A stretch of DNA of 64,000 bases from Sepiola atlantica. Its lineage: Eukaryota; Mollusca; Cephalopoda; Sepiida; Sepiolidae. The stretch spans positions 5,291,843 through 5,355,842 of the forward strand of contig OY744551.1 of NCBI GenBank assembly GCA_963556195.1. Direction: 5' to 3'. Positions 11,516-20,789 of the stretch are shown piece after piece. The notes under the pieces are model-generated. The model was given only the letters and a program-made list of their open reading frames with translations, was not told where the DNA came from and did not search any database. Position 1 is the stretch's first letter. Each line of letters starts with the position of its first letter. A program made the translations under genes and the position numbers.

Positions 11516-11729
11516 CTTATATATGTTGTATCTAACTTATTTTAGAAGTTATTTTAAAGCGGGTGCGAGTTTGGGTGGGTGCAACATTTAAATGGTTAAG
11601 TTAAAAAAAATAATACTCTCATGTTAGTCACCATGTTACCTAAAATATATATTCCAAAATTCATAATGATCAATTCATTAGTTTATGAGATCATCCGGTA
11701 CATAAATACACGTACCTTACTTTATAAAT

Positions 11730-11750
11730 ATAGACACACACACACACACG
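11730..11750. repeat. (CA)n microsatellite
   Basis: Short ACAC run. Confidence 0.85.
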
Positions 11751-11914
11751 CCCACGCGTACGTAAATGTTATTTATTTGTTAATTTTTGTAAACGATACT
11801 TTTAAACGAATTCAATCATTTATACAGAAGAGCATTTTACCTTAATGCTATTTAGAAATAATAGCCCCGTCACTAATATGATGCCCCCAGATGAGGAGCG
11901 ACATATATATTTTG

Positions 11915-12056
11915 AATGTCATTTTCCAGAGACACGTGTTTCGCTGTTTACGACTCCTCAGCGTGGTTGAACCTAAGATTTTGGTTTCACATTTCGCTAG
12001 ATTTAGCCACGCTGATGAGTCGTTAACGACAAAACAAGTGTACAGCGATAATTAAA

Positions 12057-12060
<4 letters not shown>
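11915..12060. mobile_element. Foldback element
   Basis: Imperfect inverted repeat: the left arm contains ACGTGTTTCGCTGTTTACGA and CTCCTCAGCGTGG; the right arm, read in reverse complement, contains ACTTGTTTTGTCGTTAACGA and CTCATCAGCGTGG. A loop of roughly 35 bp separates the arms, and (TA)n follows directly. Confidence 0.55.

Positions 12061-12108
<48 letters not shown>
12059..12108. repeat. (TA)n microsatellite
   Basis: Pure TA run between two foldback elements. Confidence 0.95.
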
Positions 12109-12111
<3 letters not shown>

Positions 12112-12112
12112 A

Positions 12113-12502
12113 TCAAAATAAACCAAAGTGAAAACTTTTAGTAGATGGAACCTATTGTGAAAAGGATTAGCTCAATATACAAGATAGAGCAATAGTAGAG
12201 ATAGAAGAAAAAAGAGTGATAAATATGCGACGATTGTCCAAATTTATTTCAAATTTCAATTGTTCAATGCAAGGTGCATTCAGTAATAAACTAGTGTTTA
12301 TTATTCTTTCCTTAAGCCAAGGCTTTTCAAAGATCGAAATCTTATCCTCTGATGATAAGATTTCGATCTTTGAAAAGCCTTGGCTTAAGGAAAGAATAAT
12401 AAACACTAGTTTATTACTGAATGCACCTTGCATTGAACAATTGAAATTTGAAATAAATTTGGACAATCGTCGCATATTTATCACTCTTTTTTCTTCTATC
12501 TC
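12113..12502. mobile_element. Foldback transposon with near-perfect 149-bp arms
   Basis: Arms 12198-12346 and 12354-12502 are reverse complements around a 7-bp spacer (CTCTGAT). Landmarks of one arm are GATTGTCCAAATTTATTTC, TTCAATGCAAGGTGCATTC and CTTAAGCCAAGGCTTTTCAA. Positions 12113-12197 correspond to the outer part of the same family seen at 56740-56830 (TTTTAGTAGATGGAACC). As the palindrome is phase-compatible, both strands contain nearly the same roughly 100-codon open frame; this is a geometric consequence and not evidence of a protein. High arm identity suggests recent origin or gene conversion between arms. Confidence 0.8.
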
Positions 12503-12515
12503 TCTCTCTCTCTCT

Positions 12516-12578
<63 letters not shown>
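12501..12578. repeat. (CT)n then (TA)n
   Basis: Dinucleotide runs directly abutting the right arm of the palindrome. Confidence 0.92.
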
Positions 12579-12581
<3 letters not shown>

Positions 12582-12630
12582 GTGTGGGTTAGTCGTTCAA
12601 TTTCAAAGTATTGCAGGGTTAGTTAATGAA

Positions 12631-12867
12631 ATTGAAATATAAGCTATATTAGCAATACAAGATTAATTAATTTTTTTTATTTACATTAATCCAATCAATT
12701 TCGGAATAAAATTCCTTCCTCAGGGGTGACCAGTATTGAGTCATTTTTTTTTTGACTCAATACTGGTCACCCCCCTGAGGAAGGAATTTTATTCCGAAAT
12801 TGATTGGATTAATGTAAAAAAAAAAAATAAATTAATCTTGTATTGCTAATATGGCTTATATTTCAAT
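12631..12867. mobile_element. Palindromic foldback element, CCTGAGGAAGGAA type
   Basis: About 113-bp arms, nearly identical, around a T9 loop flanked by GAGTCA/TGACTC. Each arm holds ACCAGTATTGAGTCA, CCTGAGGAAGGAATT, and AATTGATTGGATTAATGTA. This family is different in sequence from the neighbouring palindromes although organised the same way and likewise followed by (TA)n. Confidence 0.8.
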
Positions 12868-12869
12868 TG

Positions 12870-12874
<5 letters not shown>

Positions 12875-12947
<73 letters not shown>
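12875..12947. repeat. (TA)n microsatellite
   Basis: Pure TA run between two palindromes. Confidence 0.95.
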
Positions 12948-12948
<1 letters not shown>

Positions 12949-13316
12949 GAATGGCAAATTTATTTCAACTTCGATTGTTCAATGCAAGGTGTACTCGATT
13001 AAAAAAAACATGTTTTTTTCTTTCTTTCCTTAAGCCAAGGCTTTTCAATAATTAAACTCTTATCATCAGAGGTATTACATAGATAGATAAGTTGTCAGTG
13101 GAAAATCAAAAATTCAAATTTTGAATTTTTGATTTTCCATTGCCAACTTATCTATCTATGTAATACCTCTGATGATAAGATTTTAATATTTGAAAAACGT
13201 TGGCTTAAGGAAAGAAAAAGAAACATTTTTTTATCGAGTACACCTTGCATTGAACAATCGAAGTTGAAATAAATTTGTCATTCGTACATGTTTATCCCTC
13301 TTCTTTCATCTATCTT

Positions 13317-13317
<1 letters not shown>
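12948..13317. mobile_element. Foldback transposon, long arms, second member
   Basis: Two arms of about 170 bp meet around 13119 in AAAATTCAAA/TTTGAATTTT with practically no loop. Each arm has CGAATG.CAAATTTATTTC, TTCAATGCAAGGTGTAC, CTTAAGCCAA.GCTTTTCAA and CTATGTAATACCTCTGATGA. It is the same family as 12113-12502 but carries an extra central segment. The arms differ by a few substitutions and small indels, so it is older than the neighbour. Confidence 0.8.

Positions 13318-13318
<1 letters not shown>

Positions 13319-13390
<72 letters not shown>
13319..13390. repeat. (TA)n microsatellite
   Basis: Pure TA run. Confidence 0.95.
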
Positions 13391-13395
<5 letters not shown>

Positions 13396-13626
13396 GTAAA
13401 GGAGTAAGGCTACCAACATTTGTAGAATGTTTTTTTCAACATTTATTTATTATTTTGTTGTTTTACCATTTTATAATTTTATATAACGCGTTTCAAGCGG
13501 TGGCCCGCTTTCATCAGATATGAAAATCCATTTGAAGAAATTATAAAATGGTAAAACAACAAAATAATAAATAAATGTTGAAAAAAACATTCTACAAATG
13601 TTGGTAGCCTTACTCCATTACATATA
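13391..13626. mobile_element. Foldback element with GC-rich loop
   Basis: Arms of about 90 bp (left: GGAGTAAGGCTACCAACATT, TTATTATTTTGTTGTTTTAC; right: the reverse complement) flank a loop of about 55 bp containing CGCGTTTCAAGCGGTGGCCC and TTCATCAGATATGAAAA. CATATGTAA/TTACATATA at the two tips merge into (TA)n, as in the other foldback elements of this cluster. Confidence 0.75.
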
Positions 13627-13671
13627 TACTTTTCTCTCGTTAGAACTGCACTAATACTGCACTACCCTCTT

Positions 13672-13673
<2 letters not shown>

Positions 13674-13718
<45 letters not shown>
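13674..13718. repeat. (TA)n microsatellite
   Basis: Pure TA run. Confidence 0.95.
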
Positions 13719-13719
<1 letters not shown>

Positions 13720-13819
13720 GAATGACATTATTTCCATCATGTTTCTCTCTACGGTAATCTCTAAGTACATTACAGTTTTTCATTAGTCATGTCTCTAATG
13801 AGGTAGTTTTCTTTTTTTG

Positions 13820-13862
13820 CGGTGGGGGAGGAGGGGGAGAGGGGGAGGGGGAGGGGGAGTCG
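13820..13862 (+). repeat. (GGGGGA)n G-rich tract
   Basis: Repeated G4-G5 runs separated by single A or AGA on the + strand. It fulfils the simple G-run spacing requirement for a G-quadruplex. It begins the CpG-bearing stretch that runs to about 14035. Confidence 0.7.
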
Positions 13863-14031
13863 GGTTTCTTCATCTTTAATTAATTCCCGTTTAACTAGTC
13901 TCTCGTACAAGCGTCGTACACTGGAAGATGGAGTCGCGCGGTTTGAGAGGCGGGAGATATTTAATTTATCGTCAGCGCGCGTTCGTTTTTCACTTACACT
14001 TCGGTCGCCGAAGTTAAAAAGCGAACGACAA

Positions 14032-14035
<4 letters not shown>
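13863..14035. other. CpG-bearing non-repetitive segment
   Basis: Contains CGCGCGG, GTCAGCGCGCGTTCG and CGGTCGCCGAAG in an otherwise CpG-poor window. No exon could be defined. Together with 14818-15110 it may mark a promoter or first-exon region interrupted by a GA tract. Confidence 0.3.
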
Positions 14036-14093
<58 letters not shown>

Positions 14094-14779
14094 GGACGTA
14101 AACAGGGAAAAGAGAGGGAGAGTGATAGATTGAGAGAGAGAGAGAGAGAAGAGAGAGAGGGAGATATAAGGAACGAGCAAGAGATAGGAGAGAAGAAGAA
14201 GAAAGAGAGAAAGAGTGAGGGAAAGAGAGTAGAAAGGGAGAAAATGAGCGAAAAAGAGAGAGGAGGAGAAGGGAGAGGGGGAAGAGAGAAGAGAGAGAGA
14301 CGAAGGAGAAAGAGAGGGACAGAAACAGGGAAAACAGAAGGAAAGTGACATATTGAGAGAGAGAGAGACAGAGAGAGAAAGAGAGGGAGGGAGATCTAAG
14401 GAGCGAGAAAGAGATAGGAAGAGAAGAAGTGAGAGAGAGAGAGAGGAGAAGAAAAAGAGAGTGCGGGAGAGGGAGAGGAGGAAGAGAGAGAGAGAGAGAG
14501 TAAGAGAGGGGGAGAGAGAAAGATATATATATATATATAGAGAGAGATAGAGAGAGAAAGAGAGAGAGAGAGAAATAGATAAAGAGATAGAAAGAGAGAG
14601 AGATAGACAGAGAGAGAGATAGAAAGTTAGGGAGAGAAAGAGAGAGAAAGAGAGAGAAAGAGAGAGAGAGTGAGTTGAAGAGAAAAGAGAGGGAGAAAGG
14701 AAGCGAGAAAGAGAGAGCGGGAGAGGGGGAAGACAGAGAGAGGGGAGATACAGAGAGAGAGAGAGGGGGGAGAGAGAGG

Positions 14780-14817
<38 letters not shown>
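14036..14817. repeat. (GA)n-rich purine tract
   Basis: Interrupted GA repeats with a duplicated segment: GGGACGTAAACAGGGAAAAG near 14093 and GGGACAGAAACAGGGAAAAC near 14315 are followed by similar sequence, so part of the tract has been tandemly duplicated at about 220 bp. Confidence 0.9.
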
Positions 14818-14820
<3 letters not shown>

Positions 14821-15110
14821 TAGTTTCGCTTGAAGTAGTCGCCATCTTTAAGTTCATGTAATTAGTCTTGCCTTCTGATTGTCGTCGCGGTTTGCTTTTC
14901 AAGTGACGACGAACACGCTGCAACGGAACCGCGTCGATGGCGAATTACGGAGGCGATCAATTAGGAACGGAGATGAATTTCCAATCGGTTCGATGACTAA
15001 TGCTGTTATCGCTTTGTCGGCAAATCTCTTACGAGTCGAGTGAGTTCCACGACGATGCCATCTCAATAAGAAGAGGCAAACGTAAGACGAAGACACAGAA
15101 AAATAGGCAT
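14818..15110 (+). other. CpG-rich segment, possible first exon
   Basis: About 290 bp with many CpGs (GTCGTCGCGG, GACGACGAACACGC, GGAACCGCGTCG). A short open frame starts at 14937 in a reasonable initiation context (GCGTCGATGG) and reads MANYGGDQLGTEMNFQSVR before a stop at 14994. It could be a 5' exon with a donor before the stop, an upstream ORF, or chance. No downstream exon was found, so a gene is not established. Confidence 0.25.
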
Positions 15111-15160
15111 CTATTGTATTCTGAGTGGATGTCAGGTAAACAAACAATTAACAGAAACAC

Positions 15161-15162
<2 letters not shown>

Positions 15163-15198
<36 letters not shown>

Positions 15199-15218
15199 TA
15201 ATAATAATAATAATAAAA
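15163..15218. repeat. (AAT)n microsatellite
   Basis: AAT/ATA trinucleotide run with one G interruption. Confidence 0.92.
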
Positions 15219-15227
15219 ATGAAAAAA

Positions 15228-15425
15228 CGACGACAGAAAATACAATGCAATTTTCGCTGTCGCTCGAGCATTTCTCATTTTGAAGGATTCTATCGTTTTT
15301 AATTGGAAAACTATTTTTGTTTCTTATATCTTACATATACGACGGACGGATAAAGAACATATACATAAATAGAAGGATACCCGTCCCAGGACAGGTAAAA
15401 TTAATTTTCTTTAACAAAACAGTTC
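15228..15425 (+). repeat. Dispersed repeat, pair member 1
   Basis: Same sequence order as 18293-18483: AAAATACAATGCAATTTTCG, CATTTCTCATTTTGAAGGA, TTGGAAAA, CCCGTCCCAGGACAGGTAAA and AACAAAACAGTT. Both copies have the same orientation and lie about 3 kb apart. They are too diverged and lack TG..CA ends, so I do not call them LTRs. Confidence 0.6.
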
Positions 15426-15834
15426 TGCATCCACTCTTATGCCCCCCCTCACTTACATAGATGAGCATCAACATATAATGATACAAAACCTTATGGCTAT
15501 AATCCTTATTCTAATTTTGATCAGAGTTCATTACATGGTTTTGATTTTACAAAATGGCGTAACTTTAAAGCTTAAGTTTAAAGGGTCTCAAGAAATAATT
15601 AAAATTTAAAGGGAATCTTGCTCAATGTGTGTCGTATGAATTTGGATTAAATTTAATGCAAATCTGAAATATCTGAATTTTCAAATGGGAGGTTGCGCCC
15701 ATATAATCTGGAAGCGCTTATCCAATCAGAATGCGAGAAAATAAGCAGACGACAAGTTTAACATTTTAATGGATTGAATCGCGAAATTCACTAATTGAAA
15801 ATAAAAATTGATCAAAGCGATGATAAATTTTTAC
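15426..15834. other. AT-rich sequence, no feature seen
   Basis: No coding or repeat relation recognised. Confidence 0.4.
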
Positions 15835-15952
15835 GAACCCTAACCCTAACACAGTTTTAACACTTGTTCAGTGAAAAAACAAACTTTTTCATGTAGACTT
15901 TTGTTTTAATAACCCTAACCCTGTTTTTACACTTGTTCAGTGATATTTTTTT
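15835..15952 (-). repeat. Short telomere-like (CCCTAA) duplication
   Basis: AACCCTAACCCTAAC followed by a 30-bp ACACTTGTTCAGTGA-containing segment occurs twice (about 15836 and 15908). These are interstitial telomere-type hexamers captured in a direct duplication of about 70 bp. Confidence 0.7.
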
Positions 15953-16324
15953 TACCCCCCCCCCAAAAAAAAAAAACCCCTTGTTTTCTACTTGTACATA
16001 CAGCCTCGTTTTGGATTTTTTGGATGCAGGCTACCGACTTTTCATTCGGCTTTTTCCGACCGTCTACGTAAACACTCGGAAACTACTGGCATCTGGACAA
16101 GTATGCATGCATCTACCAAACTATTTAAAATACTCCAAAGAAACTAAAAACCAAAAACGCAGCCGTGATACACCTCTGAATGTTCGGCCGCCATTGCTTA
16201 CAGAACTCACTATTTCAATTGCTTTCAACGAAACTGAAATTTAAGAAAATATTTATTAATTTTTGTCTATTGTATATTGTAAACATTCAATTATTATATT
16301 TAAATATTTACAAATTAATTACTA
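15953..16324. other. Spacer, no feature assigned
   Basis: Starts with C8/A12 homopolymers; otherwise mixed-composition sequence with no recognised motif. Confidence 0.4.
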
Positions 16325-16965
16325 ATAGAGATTTTGTATCTGTCTGTCTGAAGCCGGAACTATACGATTACTTCTATTACCAAAGGAGATTCAATATCTG
16401 TCTGTCTGACGCCGGAAGTGTTGAATTACTTCTATTACTAACGGATATTTTTTTATATGTCTGTCTTAAGCCGGAACTATACTATTACTTCTATTTATAA
16501 TGGAGATTTGGTATCTGTCTGTCTGAAGCCGGAACTATACTATTACTTCTATTTATAATGGAGATTTGGTATCTGTCTGTCTTAAGCCGAAACTATACTA
16601 TTACTTCTATTACTAATAGAGATTTGGTATCTGTCTGTCTTAAGCCGGAACTATACTATTACTTCTATTACTAATGGAGATTTGGTATCTGTCTGTCTGA
16701 AGCCGGAACTATACTATTACTTCTATTTATAATGGAGATTTGGTATCTGTCTGTCTTAAGCCGAAACTATACTATTACTTCTATTACTAACGGAGATTCT
16801 GTATCTGCCTGTCTGTAGCCGGAACTATACGATTACTTCTATTACTAATGGAGATTTGGTATTTGTCTGTCTTAAGCCGAAACTATACGATTACTTCTAT
16901 TACTAATGGAGATTTGGTATCTGTTTGTCTGACGCCGAAACTATACTATTACTTCTATTAATATC
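16325..16965 (+). repeat. 58-bp tandem repeat, about 11 copies
   Basis: Unit contains GGAGATTTGGTATCTGTCTG, TCTGAAGCCGGAACTATAC and TATTACTTCTATTACTAAT. Period is 58 bp, with alternating CTGAAGCCGG and CTTAAGCCGA variants suggesting higher-order duplication. Single monomers of the same sequence occur outside the array near 44586-44650 (reverse) and 60893-60935, so the array grew from a dispersed sequence. Confidence 0.92.
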
Positions 16966-17496
16966 GTACTGTTCTACGATTGTCGGGGATTTGGCAAGAT
17001 GAATGCCTGAGAGTAGTAAAACCAGGATCGAACTTTCTTTTTGTGTCTTTTTTGACAAGGGGGAGGCATCTACCGAAATATCAAATAATGTCTAATCAAC
17101 TGAACACGTTTATTATGTAAGATCTAAAAGAAAAATAAATAGATAATTGTAAGATCTCAACTCCGATTGTTTTTTTTTTTTTTCAGCTTCTCATCAATCC
17201 AGCTCTCTGCATTGCCTTCAGCCTTCTGATTACTTTATTAAAAATGTATTTTGATTCAATTTTATTGAGAATATATTTTATCCGGATCGATATTTCATAA
17301 TTTCGTTTTCATATAAATAGTGAGTCGGAGGAAATATTTTTCATACAAAAAGGAGTCAGATAAATAAGAAATGATGATAAAAAACTGAAAGAAAATAGAA
17401 AATTGATATGGTGTCGTACCTATAACGAACATTTTGGACTCGCCCATTCTAAATAGGTGCGGGAATTTATTTACCTCCCCAGGTGGTTGCCAGTTG
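16966..17496. other. Mixed sequence, no gene seen
   Basis: A minus-strand box B-like AAGTTCGATCCTGG lies at about 17021-17034 but no matching box A was found. A T-run is at 17170-17183. Confidence 0.4.
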
Positions 17497-17843
17497 TATC
17501 TTACTCCCACAAGGTAAGATGTGACCCAATGTCAGGTCGGGAAAGTGGGACTTGAAAAGCCAGCGCCCGAGAAAGTGAGCACTCTGGCCATTAAAATTGC
17601 CTGGGCAGCCCAGTCGGCATTCTCTGGTAGGGGCGCCTCAGGCAGTAAGCAATAAACTTACTCCTCCCCAAAGAGGGGAGGCAAAGCCTGGGAGGGTGGA
17701 CCTCCTAGAACTGCACAGGACAGACCCATAGACCGGCGTAAATCAAGCCCCGAAGGCCAAGACAATACCTGTCTATGGGATGCAGTATCCATCGGAACAG
17801 ATACTACACTTTGATCTTGGCCAAAAGGCCGAACGGGAAGCAT
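17497..17843 (-). repeat. U2 snRNA-headed repeat (SINE-like), copy A, full length
   Basis: On the minus strand the element starts GTTCGGCCTTTTGGCCAAGA then TCAAAGTGTAGTATCTGTTC, which is the 5' region of metazoan U2 snRNA including the branch-site-pairing GUAGUA. After about 45 nt it departs from U2. The body carries CTTGGCCTTCGGGGCTTGAT, CTAGGAGGTCCACCCTCCCA and AATGCCGAC, and the end carries TCCCACTTTCCCGACC and TTGTGGGAG. It lacks the U2 Sm site and 3' stem-loops, so it is not a U2 gene. The arrangement fits the SINE class with snRNA-derived heads. Copy B lies directly next to it, head to tail. Confidence 0.75.
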
Positions 17844-17847
17844 AGGT

Positions 17848-18138
17848 TATTTATCTACCTCCCACAAGGTAAGATGTGACACAAGGTCGGGAAAGTGGGA
17901 TTAGATAAGCCAGCGCTCGAGAGGTGAGCACTCTGGCTATTTAAAAATTGCCTGGGCAGCCCCGTCGGCATTCCCCGGTAGAGGCGCCTCAGACAGTAAG
18001 CAATAAACTTACTCCATCCCAAAGAGGGGAGGCAAATTCTGAGAGGGTGGACCTCCTAGAACTGCACAGGACCCAGTGTAGTATCCATCGGAACAGATAC
18101 TACACTTTGATCTGGGCCAAAAGGCCGAACGGGAGCAT
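17848..18138 (-). repeat. U2 snRNA-headed repeat, copy B, internally deleted
   Basis: Same element and orientation as copy A, starting 4 bp from copy A's head. About 55 bp between the U2-like head and the CTGTGCAGTTCTAGGAGGT body are missing. Head and tail landmarks are otherwise retained. Confidence 0.75.
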
Positions 18139-18292
18139 AGGCTTCTCAGCGTTTGAGTTCAATCCCAGTCTACACTGGCAGTCATTACTGACGTACTACT
18201 TCTCTTGTTTCTCTGTTGTATATACTTTTCTCCAATATATTTGTTTTACCTAAACCCCGTGTCCGTGTTCTCATTCCGACCCCTAAACAGGG
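18139..18292. other. Unassigned segment, possible LTR fragment
   Basis: The end CCCCTAAACAGGGCCATAAC resembles the 3' border of some LTRs, but no partner, target duplication or primer-binding site was found. Confidence 0.2.
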
Positions 18293-18483
18293 CCATAACA
18301 AAAATACAATTCACTTTTCGGTGTCGTTTGAGAATTTCTCATTCTGAAGGAGTTTGTCGTTTTTTTATTGGAAAAGTAAATTTTTTTTCTTATATATAAG
18401 ACATATGAATGAAGAACTTATATATATAACTAGAACACCCGCCCCAGGGCAAGTAAAATTTATTTCCCGAACAAAACAGTTAA
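18293..18483 (+). repeat. Dispersed repeat, pair member 2
   Basis: Counterpart of 15228-15425 (landmarks AAAATACAATTCACTTTTCG, ATTTCTCATTCTGAAGGAG, CACCCGCCCCAGGGCAAGTA). Non-coding. Confidence 0.6.
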
Positions 18484-19475
18484 GTACAAACTCAATTGAA
18501 CTAAATATAACCACCATAATGATCGGTTAATTAGTTTAGGAGTGTATGCTGTACATACAAATATAAAAAAAAACATATAAATATAACTAATTGTATGAAG
18601 ATAGAAAAGTAGATCCAGCTAAAGAGCGGGTGGTGTATAGAATTTAAAATTGAGCAATTCTTGAACGCGCCTCTATCGTATTAAAGAACCGCTGAGTATT
18701 AACCACTCCAAATACGCTCCTTATTTCTGTCCCAAAGAAAAAAGAAGGAAGAAAGACAACACTCTTGCCGGCTGAACGTCAGCAGCGTGGGGGTTCTCCC
18801 TTTCAACATCGTTACAATTTTGTTCCGACACAAACACCTTTTGTATTCTCTTATTAGATGAGTGTATAATGGTATACACACCCGCGTCGTCGTCGTCGTA
18901 AACCCAGGTTATTTCCGTCTGCTGATAAACACACTCAGATATTGATGTTCATGTATGTACGTATGTACGAGATCATGTGGGGTCATTATTTCTGTAAACC
19001 TTTTCAGAATGAGGGCCAGATAAGACTTTTAGAAGGAGATCACGGGCCGGAGTGAAAAACGAAATCTCAGAATTACTATATTTTGTTTACATGAATAAAT
19101 TGTACAAAAATTGCATTGAACACTCTACAAATCTGATATTTTTTCTCAAGAGACTTCTGTATGTAATGTTATAAAAGGCGCCGACGAAGAGCCATTTTGG
19201 AATAATAAAAAAATATGACGGGGTAAGTAGCAAGTTGATCCAGCATTCGTTTTGACACACCTCACATAGGTTCTATGATTCATGCCCTTTCCTCGTCTCA
19301 CGCCCCCTCTTTGCCTCTCTTTTTCTCTTTTTCTATTTTTATCTCAGGCCAAGAATTTGAAATTAATAGTTAAAGAAAAATGAAATATACATGCATCATC
19401 GCTCGCCGATATTCATACATTTTTATCCCACTGTAAATCTTAATTGGAACCTATATTTACGTCTATGTCACAAAA
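18484..19475. other. AT-rich sequence, no gene seen
   Basis: No coding motif recognised. A (CGT)n-like patch lies at 18884-18898. A GAGGGCCAG...CACGGGCCGG stretch at 19012-19052 may be related to the element ending at 19607. Confidence 0.4.
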
Positions 19476-19607
19476 TGATATGAGTTTTACTGGGAGGTCC
19501 GTGGGCCGGATTGCAATAATAAAGCGTAGCAGGGTGGCGGGCCGGAGGCTAAGCCTTCATGGGCCGGATGTGGCCCGTGGGCCGGAGGTTGCCCGTCCCT
19601 GCTGTAA
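19476..19607 (-). mobile_element. hAT-like DNA transposon terminus
   Basis: Read on the minus strand, the tip CAGCAGGGACGGGCAACCTC is followed by CGGCCCACGGGCCACATCCG. The pattern CAG.GG..GGGCAACCT..GGCCC.CGGGCCAC is characteristic of one end of widespread hAT (Ac-like) transposons. No transposase coding is visible; the other terminus may lie near 18975-19050 (AGGGCCAG, CGGGCCGGAG), but its outer boundary is unclear. Confidence 0.45.
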
Positions 19608-20239
19608 ACTTTTATTTTGTTCATATATGTCATTTTATTTTGTTTAAGGGAACTCTGTAAATCTATTTTTATGTATTTAACTAGTAAGCTTTTTACATAA
19701 TATATTCGAATACTTAAATATGTGAATACTTAAGACACACACATGCTAATGCGAGTTTATAAAAAGGTTTATTTAAAAAGAGAGATACTCACATAAAACA
19801 TCAGAGCGACAGTCAATTTGTGTACGTGTGTGGGACATATAGACAGACACATAGATAGACGGATATCTTGCCTCGCTACACCGGGCCACACTGTCTCCAT
19901 TAAAAATAGTTGCCAGGCGCGTATTTTCTCGTTGAAATCTAGCCAGCTAAGAGACAAAAATCCTCGACCGATAGTCACGTAGTTATATCGACTTCCGCTT
20001 TGAGATCACTTCTGACCTTAAGGTGCCATCCACACCTTTTCACCCAAACACGATTCTCGCTATGTAACAGTATATCAGATTATGATTAAATTTTATTGAG
20101 AACATATTTTATCCGGGTCTATATTTGTTCGTTTCCATACAAATATGTAGTAGGAGGTAATATTCTCTCACAGAAAAAGGTACTCTTCTTTCTACTGTTT
20201 CAAATTTGGAACATTAAAAAATTTTACGTTGCATTGGTT
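19608..20239. other. Mixed sequence, no feature assigned
   Basis: No coding or RNA motif recognised. Confidence 0.4.
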
Positions 20240-20385
20240 ATATTTATCTTCCTCCCACAAGACAAGATGTGACACAAGGTCAGGAAAGTGGGGAAAAAAA
20301 CAGTGCTCGAGAATTTGAGCACTCTGGCTGTTTAAAAATTGCCTGGGCAGCCCCGTCGGCATTCTCCGGTAGGGACGCCTCATCC
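20240..20385 (-). repeat. U2 snRNA-headed repeat, copy C, 3' part only
   Basis: Holds the distal half of the element on the minus strand (AATGCCGACGGGGCTGCCCA, GCCAGAGTGCTCAAATTCTC, the CCCACTTTCC region and CTTGTGGGAGG). The U2-like head is absent, as expected for a 5'-truncated retroposed copy. Confidence 0.7.
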
Positions 20386-20789
20386 CCCTTTAATTCGGGA
20401 AGAAAACAAACGTGGTATAACGTAAATAAAAAGCGAATAATAAAAAAGTTACGAGTAACGAAGCGCAATCAAGCCAAAAAATATAATAAATGAGAGAAAG
20501 AAATAATATTTAAAAATATGTACTGCATGGGTTCATTTGATATTTGTTAACTTAAACCCTTATGAACTTATGGCTACTACATATTCACTGTTCGCTTATA
20601 GGAACATAGCAATCCGCTATGTAAAAAATTGCGTGTCTGTTATATATTTGAACCTCCGTGACGGATCAACACGTGTTTGTTCACATTAGACTTGAAGACG
20701 ACCATGCTGTAGTCAGTTGGGAAGCAGGTACGTGGTATCTTGTTCCACAGGCAGGATGTTATAAGAATTAAATTTTGTTCATGTAACTT
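20386..20789. other. Mixed sequence, no feature assigned
   Basis: AT-rich, no motif recognised. Confidence 0.35.

Noticed and set aside
16325..16965. CRISPR-like regular repeats (also the 44-, 52- and 79-bp arrays)
   Set aside because: Units are contiguous tandem copies without unique spacers, and the host is eukaryotic.
17780..17843. Functional U2 snRNA gene
   Set aside because: Similarity stops after about 45 nt; the Sm site and 3' stem-loops are absent, and all copies share the same unrelated continuation.
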